From assembly GCF_016786355.1 (NCBI RefSeq), contig NZ_JADWYX010000021.1, positions 23,197-87,196 of the forward strand: a DNA stretch of 64,000 nucleotides. Reading direction: 5' to 3'. The notes beneath the pieces are model-generated. The model did no database searches and had not been told where the DNA came from. It saw nothing but the letters and a program-made list of their open reading frames with translations. The translations under genes and the position numbers were made by a program. The stretch comes from Frankia sp. AgB1.9 (lineage in GTDB: Bacteria > Actinomycetota > Actinomycetes > Frankiales > Frankiaceae). Positions 53,981 to 62,322 of this stretch are shown here, in pieces (positions within the stretch are counted from its first letter, which is position 1; each line of letters begins with the position of its first letter).

Positions 53981-54316
53981 ATGCTGGACGACACAGGCTG
54001 CGTGACCCTGACCGGCAGGGAGCCGCTGGTGACGCTCGCCGCCCTGGTCACCAACCATCTGCCCTACGACGGTTACGCCGTACTGCCAGCGCATCACGCC
54101 GTCCCAGGTGAACCCGCGGACTTCGACCCGACCTCGGACTGTGACGGGCGAGTCCGCGTCGGGCCACGGGAACACCCCGTGACGGCTGAGCACGGACGAC
54201 GACTATCGATGGCACATCGCGAGGAGGACCGGAACGCATCGCATCTGCATCGTCGGCCTCGCAGTCGGCGATCACTGCCACACTCGGCGGCACGAAATGG
54301 GCGGCGAGGTCCTTGA
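53981..54316 (+). CDS. Hypothetical small ORF in the island
   Basis: An 111-codon frame starts at ATG 53981 and ends at a strong terminator hairpin. The same frame stays open upstream to about 53880, so it may be the tail of a longer decayed gene. The product is charged and not recognised. It has no good ribosome-binding site. Confidence 0.28.
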   Translation: MLDDTGCVTLTGREPLVTLAALVTNHLPYDGYAVLPAHHAVPGEPADFDPTSDCDGRVRVGPREHPVTAEHGRRLSMAHREEDRNASHLHRRPRSRRSLPHSAARNGRRGP

Positions 54317-54342
54317 AGCTTGCGCGTCAGCGCAAGCTTCAA
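54313..54342. terminator. Perfect 13-bp hairpin
   Basis: TTGAAGCTTGCGC and GCGCAAGCTTCAA are perfect inverted repeats around GTCA, followed by ATTT. It ends the small ORF and could also work for minus-strand transcripts. Confidence 0.6.
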
Positions 54343-54428
54343 ATTTCCCATGGAGAGCGGCGGCGCGCTCGGGTTTCGCTTCTCCGACCGTTCGTCATTC
54401 GTGATAGGGCTACCGAAGAACCTCGAGT

Positions 54429-54809
54429 GACCTCATCAACGAAGCACGCGCCAATGGCCAGGACTCAAATGCTGTCGGCCTCGGTCGCGAGCAGCGTGTC
54501 GCAGATATCGTGGGCGGCAGAGTAGCGAAGGGACCCAACGGTCAGGACATTCGTTTGAAGGTTGACGGACTCGGATCGACGGGGCTCGACGTGGTCGGGC
54601 CGAACGGTGAGTACATCTTCGTCGGCGGGCCGGCGAAGGCTCGTGACCCGGCGGACTTCGGCCACCGGCTGCAAATCTCGCGTGCCGCAGCGGACAAGGC
54701 GGGCGTACGTGCGATCTACTACCTAGAGGAAGGGACGCCGGAATCGGCAATCTCCCAGGCAAAGGGCCGATTTGGCGACGAGAATGTATTCGTCTTTCCG
54801 AAAGGTTGA
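54429..54809 (+). pseudogene. Detached polymorphic-toxin C-terminal domain
   Basis: The open frame (DLINEARANGQ, REQRVADIVGGRVAKGPNGQ, DVVGPNGEYIFVGGPAKARD, IYYLEEGTPESAISQA, FGDENVFVF) has no start codon before Val at 54510. It looks like the tip domain of a larger Rhs/CDI-type toxin. The V(V/F)GPNGEYIxVGGPAKA block is like nuclease-type tips at the ends of actinobacterial YD proteins as recalled. The delivery part is missing, as in displaced orphan toxin cassettes. If expressed from GTG 54510 it would be 99 residues. Confidence 0.5.
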
Positions 54810-54815
54810 TTCGTA

Positions 54816-55400
54816 GTGTCAGATGCATATGTGAGTTGGTACTCTGTCAATGCGGACCCGGTCTCGGTGGTCGAGCGACTCCGAGCCTCAGGCGTGGGAC
54901 TGTTTCGCCCGGACCAGCCGGGGATCGTGAGCGTGCTTGACTCTGAGGGTGACGAGATCCGAACCGGCCTGCGGGACTTTGAAATCCTTCTCCGGGCGAC
55001 GCACTCCCCTGTGACATTTCAAATGTGGTTCACGAACTCGGAAGATCTTGGACTGCATTATGACCATCCCCTGCCAAGCTCCGGAGGCGCCTCAATCGTT
55101 CGAATTGTCGCCTACCTAGATGGTCTGGACGTGGCTCAAAATGATCTCATTGTGGCGGTTTTCGCGTCCATTGTCGCCGAGTCTCCTGAGGTGACTCAGG
55201 CTCTGATCGTTGATCGATCTGGGCGTTCGGCGGAATTCGATTGGACTCCGCTTGTGTCTGGGCTCATTACGCGCGTTCCGGAGGTCGATGTGCTAGTCGC
55301 ACGTCCTGGGGCGGGGGTACGCGGCGGCGCTGAGGTCGATTCCGGGTGGGATATTGATATTCCTGCGCCAGGACTGATCTCGCGTGGATGGCCCACTTGA
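54816..55400 (+). CDS. Candidate immunity protein for the detached toxin tip
   Basis: The 194-residue acidic protein begins at GTG 54816, only 6 bp after the toxin-tip stop. It has no signal peptide or membrane helix. Its GC content is lower than the chromosome. It was not matched to a named immunity family. Position directly after a toxin domain, size and acidity are typical of cognate immunity proteins; the role is inferred from that. Confidence 0.55.
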   Translation: MSDAYVSWYSVNADPVSVVERLRASGVGLFRPDQPGIVSVLDSEGDEIRTGLRDFEILLRATHSPVTFQMWFTNSEDLGLHYDHPLPSSGGASIVRIVAYLDGLDVAQNDLIVAVFASIVAESPEVTQALIVDRSGRSAEFDWTPLVSGLITRVPEVDVLVARPGAGVRGGAEVDSGWDIDIPAPGLISRGWPT

Positions 55401-55513
55401 CCACGACGCTCCAGTGGGTGTCTATTCGCGGCTTCCTTCCCTGCCCGCCTTGGATGAGACTCCCGCTGGCTGCGGCTTGGCTACGGGGGTGGGATCGGAG
55501 ATCCCTGTGTTCG

Positions 55514-55687
55514 CAGAACTACACCTACGACGGTTTGGACCGGCTCGCGACCCGTAACAGCGGCGCGTTCACCTACGCGGGTCTGGAGAAGGAACCGGCG
55601 ACCGACTATTCGTCGTCGGTCTCCCGCGACCCGGACGGCGACTTGGTCGCGGCCGGTTCGTCGGCTGGGAACCTGCCTACCATCTAG
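55514..55687 (+). pseudogene. YD-repeat (Rhs) fragment
   Basis: Translation gives NYTYDGLDRLATRNSGAFTY and GLEKEPATDYSSSVSRDPDG, then a stop. It parallels a segment of the following Rhs gene (SYTYDGLDRIAARTHTG, VRKEPAKDGTSSLARGPDG). It is a partial copy of the same region in another frame, a leftover of recombination between Rhs genes. Confidence 0.65.
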
Positions 55688-55688
55688 C

Positions 55689-58004
55689 GTGTCGATCACG
55701 ACCAGCGCCGGGTATGACGCCGCTGGTAACCGGACGCGGCTGACCGACGGGAACGGCAACGCGACGGTCTACACGTTCAACTCCCTCAGCCTGCCCGAGC
55801 AGACGATCGAACCGTCGACCGCCGCCTATCCGAACCTGGCCGACCGGACCTGGCAGGTCGCCTACGACTCCGGCGGGCTGCCGGTCGCCCTGGCCGAACC
55901 GGGCGGTGTCACGCGTACGGCCAGCTACGACGCGCTCGGGCGGCTGACCGCCGAGACCGGCAGTGGTACTGGTGTGACCGGTGCGGCCCGTTCCCAGGAC
56001 TACGACCTGGCCGGCAACCTCACCAAGATCAGCTCTCCGGTCGGGGACATCGGGTTCACGTACAACGACCGGGGCCTGCTGACGGCGACGACCGCCGGCG
56101 GGCAGACGACGTCGACGGTGAGCTACGACGTCGATGGCCGTCTCGCCAGCCGGACTGACGCCGACGGGTCGACGAGCTACACCTACGACGCGCGCAGCAA
56201 CCTCGCGACCGTTGCCGGCGCCGCCACCGGGGGCACCCGCGCCTACACCTACGACAACGCCGGCCAGCTGACCGGCGTCGACTACCACGGCGGAACGGGG
56301 GCCAAGCGCCAGCTTGTCTACGACCAGCTCGGCCGCGTCACCTCCGACACGCTCACCGGCGCGTCCAGCAGCACTCTGCGCGCCCAGACCTACGCCTACG
56401 ACTCCGACAACAACCTGACCTCGACCACGATCAGCGGGACCGGGGTCGCCGGCGCCGGGACGCAGAGCTACACCTACGACTGGGCGAACCGGGTCACGTC
56501 CTGGACGAACCAGGCGAGCACCACGACCAGCTACGGCTGGGACGCGGCAGGGAACCGGACCTCCGCGGGCGGCAGCACGGCGACCTACGACGCCCGCAAC
56601 CGGCTGACCTCCAACGGCTCGACCTCCTACACCTACAGCGCCCGCGGCACCCGAGCCACCGCGACGACCGGGTCGACGGTCACGACGACGGCGTTTGACG
56701 CCTTCGACCGTCTCGTCTCGTCGACCACCGGCTCGTCGAGTACCAGCTACACCTACGACGGCCTCGACCGGATCGCCGCACGCACCCACACCGGTTCAGG
56801 GTCGTTCAACTTCCTCTACGACGGCGTCCGGAAGGAGCCCGCCAAGGACGGGACCTCCAGTCTCGCCCGCGGCCCGGACGGCACACTGCTCGCCACCGGC
56901 ACCGGAAGCAGTACCGCGGCGACGTTGGAGAACAGCCACGGTGACGTCGTCGCGACGTTCACCACCGACGGCACGTCGCTGACGTCGACGAAAAGCTACG
57001 ACCCGTTCGGCACCGTCAACGCCACCGGCGGGACGACCGATCTGAAGGCCGGCTACCAGGGCAGCTGGACCGACTCGGACACCGGTCTGGTCGAGGCCGA
57101 AGCCCGCTGGTACGACCCGGCGACAGCGACGTTCCTGTCCCGCGACACCTACCCGCTGCCCTGGACCGGAACGGCGGCGGACAACCGGTACACCTACGCC
57201 GCCGCGAACCCGATCATCCACGGCGACGCCACCGGGCAGCGCGTCGACACCGACGCCGAACGCAGGGCCACCGAGGCGGCGTCCGGCCTGAAGTGCAACA
57301 ACTACGGCGAGTGCGCCAAGGGGGTCGCGCCCTCGAACCAGCGCGTGGCACCGATCTCCAACCCCGCACCCACGCTGAGCGACGCGCAGTGGGCCGGGAT
57401 CGCGGCCGCGCTCGCGTTCAAGCAGGCCTACAAGGCGAAGTACCCCGGCCTCAGCGACGATGCCTACAACCAGATGGTCGGCTACGGCCCCGGCGGCGAC
57501 ACCATATTCTGGAACGGCGTCAGAGCCTCGCTCGCATACCAGGCCGCCAAACAGAGCCTCGCCACCCAGAACACCGCCAAACTCGCCGCCCTCGACCACT
57601 ACGACCAGAAAATCAGCGCCACCAACTACGTCAAACCCGCCACTAACAAATTCGAACCCAACTGTGGCGGCGCGCTGGAGGGAAAATTTGCCGACGCAAT
57701 CGAGAAAGCGTACGGCGAAGATGTTGCCGATGGTGTCGATTACATGGCGAGTCCGATGCATGACGGTACGATGACTTCGCTTGACCACGAGATCCCAGGC
57801 ATAGGTCATGACCTGGAGGCTCTTGCAGGGTACCTGGACTCGTGGCGTGGCAGCCTGAACTATCTCGACACCACGACCGGCGCTAAAGTCGCCTACGACA
57901 TGACACGGGGTACGCTAATCGTGCAGAACTCCTACATGATTTACGCATACCAGTACAGCTACGACGCGTTCGCCACCAATGGAAGGTACGTCCTTGCGCC
58001 ATGA
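55689..58004 (+). CDS. N-terminally truncated Rhs/YD-repeat polymorphic toxin
   Basis: The 771-residue frame is made of YD repeats (YDAAGNRTRLTDGNGN, YDALGRLTAETG, YTYDNAGQLTGVDYHG and many more). It ends in the Rhs core (GLVEAEARWYDPATATFLSR, then RYTYAAANPIIHGDATGQ). Residues from about 520 on form a variable C-terminal tip with no recognised family; base composition falls from about 57660. Normal Rhs toxins exceed 1500 residues and have a secretion signal, both absent here, and no ribosome-binding site precedes GTG 55689. The 3' end is intact and overlaps a candidate immunity gene. Confidence 0.75.
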   Translation: MSITTSAGYDAAGNRTRLTDGNGNATVYTFNSLSLPEQTIEPSTAAYPNLADRTWQVAYDSGGLPVALAEPGGVTRTASYDALGRLTAETGSGTGVTGAARSQDYDLAGNLTKISSPVGDIGFTYNDRGLLTATTAGGQTTSTVSYDVDGRLASRTDADGSTSYTYDARSNLATVAGAATGGTRAYTYDNAGQLTGVDYHGGTGAKRQLVYDQLGRVTSDTLTGASSSTLRAQTYAYDSDNNLTSTTISGTGVAGAGTQSYTYDWANRVTSWTNQASTTTSYGWDAAGNRTSAGGSTATYDARNRLTSNGSTSYTYSARGTRATATTGSTVTTTAFDAFDRLVSSTTGSSSTSYTYDGLDRIAARTHTGSGSFNFLYDGVRKEPAKDGTSSLARGPDGTLLATGTGSSTAATLENSHGDVVATFTTDGTSLTSTKSYDPFGTVNATGGTTDLKAGYQGSWTDSDTGLVEAEARWYDPATATFLSRDTYPLPWTGTAADNRYTYAAANPIIHGDATGQRVDTDAERRATEAASGLKCNNYGECAKGVAPSNQRVAPISNPAPTLSDAQWAGIAAALAFKQAYKAKYPGLSDDAYNQMVGYGPGGDTIFWNGVRASLAYQAAKQSLATQNTAKLAALDHYDQKISATNYVKPATNKFEPNCGGALEGKFADAIEKAYGEDVADGVDYMASPMHDGTMTSLDHEIPGIGHDLEALAGYLDSWRGSLNYLDTTTGAKVAYDMTRGTLIVQNSYMIYAYQYSYDAFATNGRYVLAP

Positions 58005-58411
58005 GGACCAAGATCGATATCGCGCGCAGAGAAAGTGGCTACACTGTGCGGCTGACCGACCGTCAGCGGGCGACCATCAGAGCTGTGCTCCTGTTCATCC
58101 GGGACCACGGCGGGCCGGAAGCCGTGATCCTACAGTTGGGCTGCTCGGTGGAGGTACTGGAAACCCTCAATCAGAGGCTTGGTGACGGCGGGCCTCGAGA
58201 TTGGTCGATCGAGGAGATCCATTCGATCTATTCGGCACTAGGTGCAATTGGAAATCTGTTCTCATCGGAGGAAGAATTTTACATCCGGTTGGGTTTCTTC
58301 CGGGAGAACTCCATTGCGATGGCGCTGTCGCTCCTCGAATCTTTGATGCGCTCGGAGACGGGTTCCTTGACCCGTGCCGATCCGGATCGAAGTCTGGGAG
58401 ATTCCGGCTAG
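58001..58411 (+). CDS. Candidate immunity protein for the Rhs toxin
   Basis: The 136-residue protein starts at an ATG that overlaps the Rhs stop (ATGA). It is soluble, helical-looking and moderately acidic, with low GC in the second half. It matches no family recognised here. Its overlap with the end of a polymorphic-toxin tip is the standard arrangement of the protective partner. Confidence 0.6.
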   Translation: MRTKIDIARRESGYTVRLTDRQRATIRAVLLFIRDHGGPEAVILQLGCSVEVLETLNQRLGDGGPRDWSIEEIHSIYSALGAIGNLFSSEEEFYIRLGFFRENSIAMALSLLESLMRSETGSLTRADPDRSLGDSG

Positions 58412-58453
58412 TGTCTCGTGATTCCGTTTTCTTTACATCCCTGGGCTGGGGGA

Positions 58454-59038
58454 TTGAATGATCTTGTGGAGTTGGGGGATGGGGAGCGGGCCGAGTTGTC
58501 GGCGCTGGTGAACAGTCGGGATGCGTCGGCGAACGTGGCGACGCGGGCGCGGATCGTGTTGTGGCGCGGCGATAGGCTGGGTAAGCAGCGGGTCGCGGAG
58601 TTGGCGGGGGTGTCGCGGCCGACGGTGGATCTGTGGCTTCGCCGTTACGCGCGGGACGGGGTTGGTGGGCTGGTGGGCCGGCCTCGGGGAGCTGCTCGGG
58701 AGCAGGTGCCTGCCTCGGTGCGGGCGCGGATCGTGGCGCTGACCCGGGCGACGCCGCCGGCCGAGACGGGGCTGTCGCACTGGTCGAGCCGGGAGATGGC
58801 CCGTTATGTCAGCCAGACCGGCGGTGTCTCGGTGTCCTGGCACTACGTCGCGAACGTCTGGCGGGCCGAAGGGCTGCGTCCGCACCGTCAAGGCACGTTC
58901 AAACTCAGCTCGGATCCGGATTTCGCCGCGAGGGTCGCCGACATCGTCGGGCTTTGCCTCGATCCGCCATCTGCCGCGGTTGTGCCCTGCGTAGACGAGA
59001 AGACCCAGGCCCAGGCCCAGGCCCTCGACAGACATTAG
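58454..59038 (+). pseudogene. Truncated IS630-family transposase
   Basis: The frame has the N-terminal helix-turn-helix (VATRARIVLWRGDRLGKQRV, AELAGVSRPTVDLWLRRYAR) and the start of the DDE domain. VVPCVDEKTQ corresponds to the first catalytic Asp of IS630 transposases. It then stutters through AQAQAQALDRH into a stop. The remaining two thirds of the catalytic domain are missing. A TTG at 58454 is a guess for the start. Terminal inverted repeats were not located. Confidence 0.8.
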
Positions 59039-59155
59039 ACTAATTATCAGTCCAGTTGGATATGATGTATGCATGAATAAGGTAGATCAGTCGGTTAGTC
59101 CCATAGGCGGTCGGGCACTCGGTGGGGTCGACCAATTCGAATACTCGGTGATTCC

Positions 59156-59662
59156 ATGATCGAGATTTCCAGCTTGGCTGAGCAGGGCGAATACGGGTCA
59201 CCTGGGGGTTCGCTCGACGCGGATCCACTGAGGGTGGTTGATGCACTACGGGAGGTCCAACTGCTGGATTGCAAAGTGTCTCCACTGACCGCGACAGCAG
59301 CCCTGCTATTTGAGTTGCGAACTGCTCTCCAGATCGATATTGGGAACTCGGCAGTCCTCGTAGTGCGGGGGCTCGGAAACTTCAGCTGGAGTTGGTTGGC
59401 TGGCTACAGACCTCTCGTCGCAGCGACGATTGTGTCAAGTGCGCCGAAGTTTGATCGCGACTCATTTCATATGGAGTTGGGAATCTTTCCGGATGCCGAT
59501 CTGATCGTCACAGGAAACTCGGCCGAATTTTATGTGCTCGAAGTCGACGGAATTGGCGAGGCGATCCCTGACTATGTGGACGCCGATTTGGCGAGTATCC
59601 GGGGTGCGTTGCCAACTTGGTCATCGAGATGCACTGTTCTTCAAGCTTCGAGCTCTCGCTGA
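59156..59662 (+). CDS. Hypothetical protein, possible orphan immunity protein
   Basis: The 168-residue protein has lower GC than the chromosome and starts at ATG 59156. It includes FSWSWLAGYRPLVAATIVSS, FHMELGIFPDADLIVTGNSA and EFYVLEVDGIGE. The family is not recognised. Its setting among toxin and transposon remnants and its small soluble acidic nature suggest an orphan immunity gene. This is context only. Confidence 0.45.
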   Translation: MIEISSLAEQGEYGSPGGSLDADPLRVVDALREVQLLDCKVSPLTATAALLFELRTALQIDIGNSAVLVVRGLGNFSWSWLAGYRPLVAATIVSSAPKFDRDSFHMELGIFPDADLIVTGNSAEFYVLEVDGIGEAIPDYVDADLASIRGALPTWSSRCTVLQASSSR

Positions 59663-59689
59663 AGTGTTGCAGGCAAGATCCTCTCCGCC

Positions 59690-59775
59690 GCGGTGAGCCT
59701 CTGGATGCGCCCCGGTCGGCGTGGATCGTCAGCCCGTCGACCTCAGTCCGCTGCTCTTCGCGGACCCCAATAATA
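59690..59775 (-). pseudogene. IS3-family transposase fragment
   Basis: Minus-strand translation gives REEQRTEVDGLTIHADRGAS. This matches the LTIHADRGxS block around the second catalytic Asp of IS3 orfB transposases. Only about 30 residues remain. Confidence 0.45.
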
Positions 59776-59888
59776 GCTGGGCGGAAATGGGCTGATGGCA
59801 CCAACACCCCTGACCTCATTTCTGCTGTTGTCCGCATGGGTACGTGGCTGACAAGTGGAAGGCGGATTAGGCAGACTCGATTTTGTGG

Positions 59889-59894
59889 TATAAC
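59889..59894 (+). promoter_or_regulatory. Possible -10 element for the island lipoprotein gene
   Basis: TATAAC lies in an AT-rich patch about 70 bp upstream of the lipoprotein start, with a weak TTAGGC 16 bp before it. Confidence 0.3.
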
Positions 59895-59965
59895 TAGTAG
59901 GATATGTTGTGTTGTGTGGCGGATCGGCGTCGCCCGTCTGCTAGGAACGCAAAGGAGTCGTCGGT

Positions 59966-60778
59966 TTGTTTGCGCGGGTGCTCGCACGGGGAAACCCTCG
60001 GGGAAAGTTGAGTGCCACGATCATGGTGACCTCATGTCTCGCGCTGGTGGCGTGCGGCGGTCGGGATCTGGGTCACATCGACGCCGGACCGACGCCTGTG
60101 CGGGCACCCAGTTCTTCGACTACCGGTCTGCCAGCAGGGTCGGCGGACCTGAAGGTGCTCCGCTCGCAGGACTATGTGCTCACGTCAGGCCCTGAGACGA
60201 AGGGTCTGAAGGAACAACCGGTTCCGGGGGCTCCCGGCCTCGCGGACCCAAAAGCGGGTAAAGACCTAACCGACTGTCTCGGAATCCCCGATCTTTCGGT
60301 AACGGCCGCCTACAATGGACCGGCCTTTACCGACGGTGCCGAGGATCCCACGACCGCGAACTCGACGAGCGCCATCCTGTCGACGGAGGACGCGACCGCT
60401 GCCCGCAAGACTCTCCAGGAACCAAAGTATCCGGGCTGTCTGGCCAGCTTGACTGCGAAAGATTTCGATGCACAGCTCAAGGGTCAGTTGAAGCGCGCTG
60501 GCTACACGGATCCCAGTCTTGCTGAAAAGCTGTCTGTTGGCGTGAGTTCGGCCGGTTTCGCCTCGCCGCCGCCAGGGTTCGCCGCCGCCATGGAGTTCGT
60601 CGTGACCGTCTCGGGCCCGGCGAGTAGCCAGCAATATTACGCCACGACGTTGTTCGCGATCGATCGGCACGTCGAAAGTGAGCTCACGCTGGGGCGGTTC
60701 GGAAGTCCACCCGACGCGGCCCAGCTGGAGCTGCTGGCGACACAGCTGCTGCGGAAGCTGGCCCAACAGCCGCGATGA
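59966..60778 (+). CDS. Lipoprotein of unknown function in the island
   Basis: The 270-residue protein starts at TTG 59966, eight bases after AAAGGAG, and has a signal peptide ending in the lipobox LALVAC. The mature part has an N-terminal Ser/Thr/Pro linker, a Cys pair (DLTDCLGIPDL and KYPGCLASL) and no membrane helix. It should sit outside the cell. The family was not recognised. Its 3' end runs into the remnant of an aldo/keto reductase on the other strand. Confidence 0.72.
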   Translation: MFARVLARGNPRGKLSATIMVTSCLALVACGGRDLGHIDAGPTPVRAPSSSTTGLPAGSADLKVLRSQDYVLTSGPETKGLKEQPVPGAPGLADPKAGKDLTDCLGIPDLSVTAAYNGPAFTDGAEDPTTANSTSAILSTEDATAARKTLQEPKYPGCLASLTAKDFDAQLKGQLKRAGYTDPSLAEKLSVGVSSAGFASPPPGFAAAMEFVVTVSGPASSQQYYATTLFAIDRHVESELTLGRFGSPPDAAQLELLATQLLRKLAQQPR

Positions 60779-60784
60779 TCGTAG

Positions 60785-61180
60785 AGGGTCGTGAGCTTCA
60801 TGATCGGTGGCGGGCTGGTCAGTGGCGGCGGGTTCGCCGACGGGCCGGCGGCGCAGGCTGGCCTGCTGGAGTGGCGGTGGGGCGTAGGCCTGGTCGAGCG
60901 TGCCGATGTCGGTGCCGGGCGGGACGATCTCGTCGATCCGGTCGAGTATGTCGTCGGTGAGTGTCACGTCGAGTCCAGCGAGCAGGTCATCGAGGTGGCC
61001 GATGGTGCGTGGCCCGAGGATCGCGCTGGTGACGCCGGGGTGGGCGATCGCCAACGCCATGGCGAGGTGGGTCAGTGGGAGGCCCACCTCGGCGGCGAGC
61101 GAGATGTACCGCCCGACGGTGTCGGGGCGGCGCTCGTCGTGGACGTGCGTGACGAAGGCGGCGCGGCGCAGCTCGTTGTG
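60785..61180 (-). pseudogene. Aldo/keto reductase C-terminal remnant
   Basis: The minus-strand frame contains GLPLTHLAMALAIAHPGVTS, AILGPRTIGHLDDLLAGLDV, TLTDDILDRIDEIVPPGTDI and GTLDQAYAPPPLQ. This is the C-terminal quarter of an aldo/keto reductase with the NADP-binding ILGPRT block. The N-terminal three quarters are missing, and the frame runs through the normal end point without its stop. Confidence 0.75.
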
Positions 61181-61911
61181 CTGGCCCTTGCGGGTGGTCA
61201 CCACATGGAGCGCGACCTGCTGGTTGGCTGGGGGAGTCGTAGGCGGAGACGTCAAGGCGGACGGTGGCAGGTGAATCGCGCCTGATCGGGTGCCAGTACC
61301 AACGGCGACCGGCGTTTCGGCGCCTGTCATCGGTGTTCACCGTTCTCCGCCGCGAGGAGGGCGAGGTCGAAGACTTCACGGAGACCGCTCATGTACGAAT
61401 GGGTCGAATCCCCCTCCGCGGCGAGCCCCTATAGCGGCCCTGCGAGGTCCTGCAGGCTGCCGAGATCGCGGTGCTTGGCGAGCCGGGCGCACCCGGGCAG
61501 CTTTGAAGATCGAGTCCCGGCGCATTTTGCGTCAGTCGACTGGTCGGGCGTTGTCGTCTCGCGGGTCGCGACGGGGTCGCTGTGGCGATGTGGTCGGCTG
61601 AGTCCACCACGGTGGCGTTTGGCAAGCGCTGGCCGGCGTGGGCTAACGCCGTAGTCCACGCCGTTGACGCGACGGCTCCGGCGCTCTGGATCTTGCTCGT
61701 CGCTCACCCCGTCAATGAGCCGAGTGTGATTGTTGCTCTTCGTCAAGGGTTTGGCCTCCAGTCTGCGGGGCCCCGGGATAGCTGTGGGCCGTTTTCGGGC
61801 CGTTCTGGAAACGAGACAACGGCAAATGACGGGAAGCGACGAGAGTCGAAAGTGCCCGGTAGGCGGCATGATCGCTCCGCCGTCGCAGGCCACGGAACTG
61901 TGCCGCCTGTT
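61181..61911. other. Non-coding remnant region before the right repeat
   Basis: About 730 bp with no credible gene on either strand. Paired GGGCCGTTT-type units occur near 61787-61805, similar to those beside the left repeat, and may be recombinase arm sites. Confidence 0.4.
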
Positions 61912-61962
61912 TCCGGATTACAGGCCGACTCGTCCCCCAAACGCCTGTGGCACAGGCACTTC
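61912..61962. repeat. Right attachment site of the rnpB island
   Basis: 51 bp matching 53249-53299 except one base. It includes GGCCGACTCGTC (copy of the rnpB 3' end) and the palindrome GCCTGTGGCACAGGC at 61943-61957. Confidence 0.8.
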
Positions 61963-62003
61963 GCCTTCGTCATCTAGATTGTGGCCTGTTCTGGGCCTGT
62001 TTC

Positions 62004-62170
62004 TTATTCGATCATGGTCTCGAGTGTGCGATCCACGGCGAGTTGGGTGCCCCAGTCGTTGTCCGGCCAGAGGTGACCGTACGTGTCCAATGTCTCGACG
62101 GCGCTCTTGTGGCCGAGCCAGGCCTGGACGACCTTGACGCTCTCGCCGGTCCTGCCTGCGACGCGGCGGG
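62004..62170 (-). pseudogene. Tyrosine recombinase C-terminal remnant
   Basis: Minus-strand translation reads GESVKVVQAWLGHKSAVETL, DTYGHLWPDNDWGTQLAVDR and TLETMIE, then TAA. It holds the catalytic LGH box and the nucleophile Tyr in DTYGHLWP of phage-type integrases. Everything upstream is lost at about 62170. It lies just outside the right repeat, with its end pointing at it, as an integrase does next to its attachment site. Confidence 0.75.
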
Positions 62171-62322
62171 GTCGATGGTCTGGGTGAGGACCGCGCGCGT
62201 GTGGGTGGGCGGTGAAATCAGGTCAGAGTTCGTGGTTGTGGTGCAGCTGCCTCGGTTGCATTCTTCTTGTGTGCGTCTATACGCGTTGTCAGAGATCTCT
62301 GCCTCGGGGTGCGGGAGGTCGG

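Noticed and set aside
60791-61285. Plus-strand open frame
   Set aside because: It is the antisense of an aldo/keto reductase remnant, whose conserved blocks read on the minus strand.
61395-61420. tRNA-like T-arm (GGGTCGAATCCCC)
   Set aside because: The loop is one base short, and no acceptor, D or anticodon arms could be folded around it.
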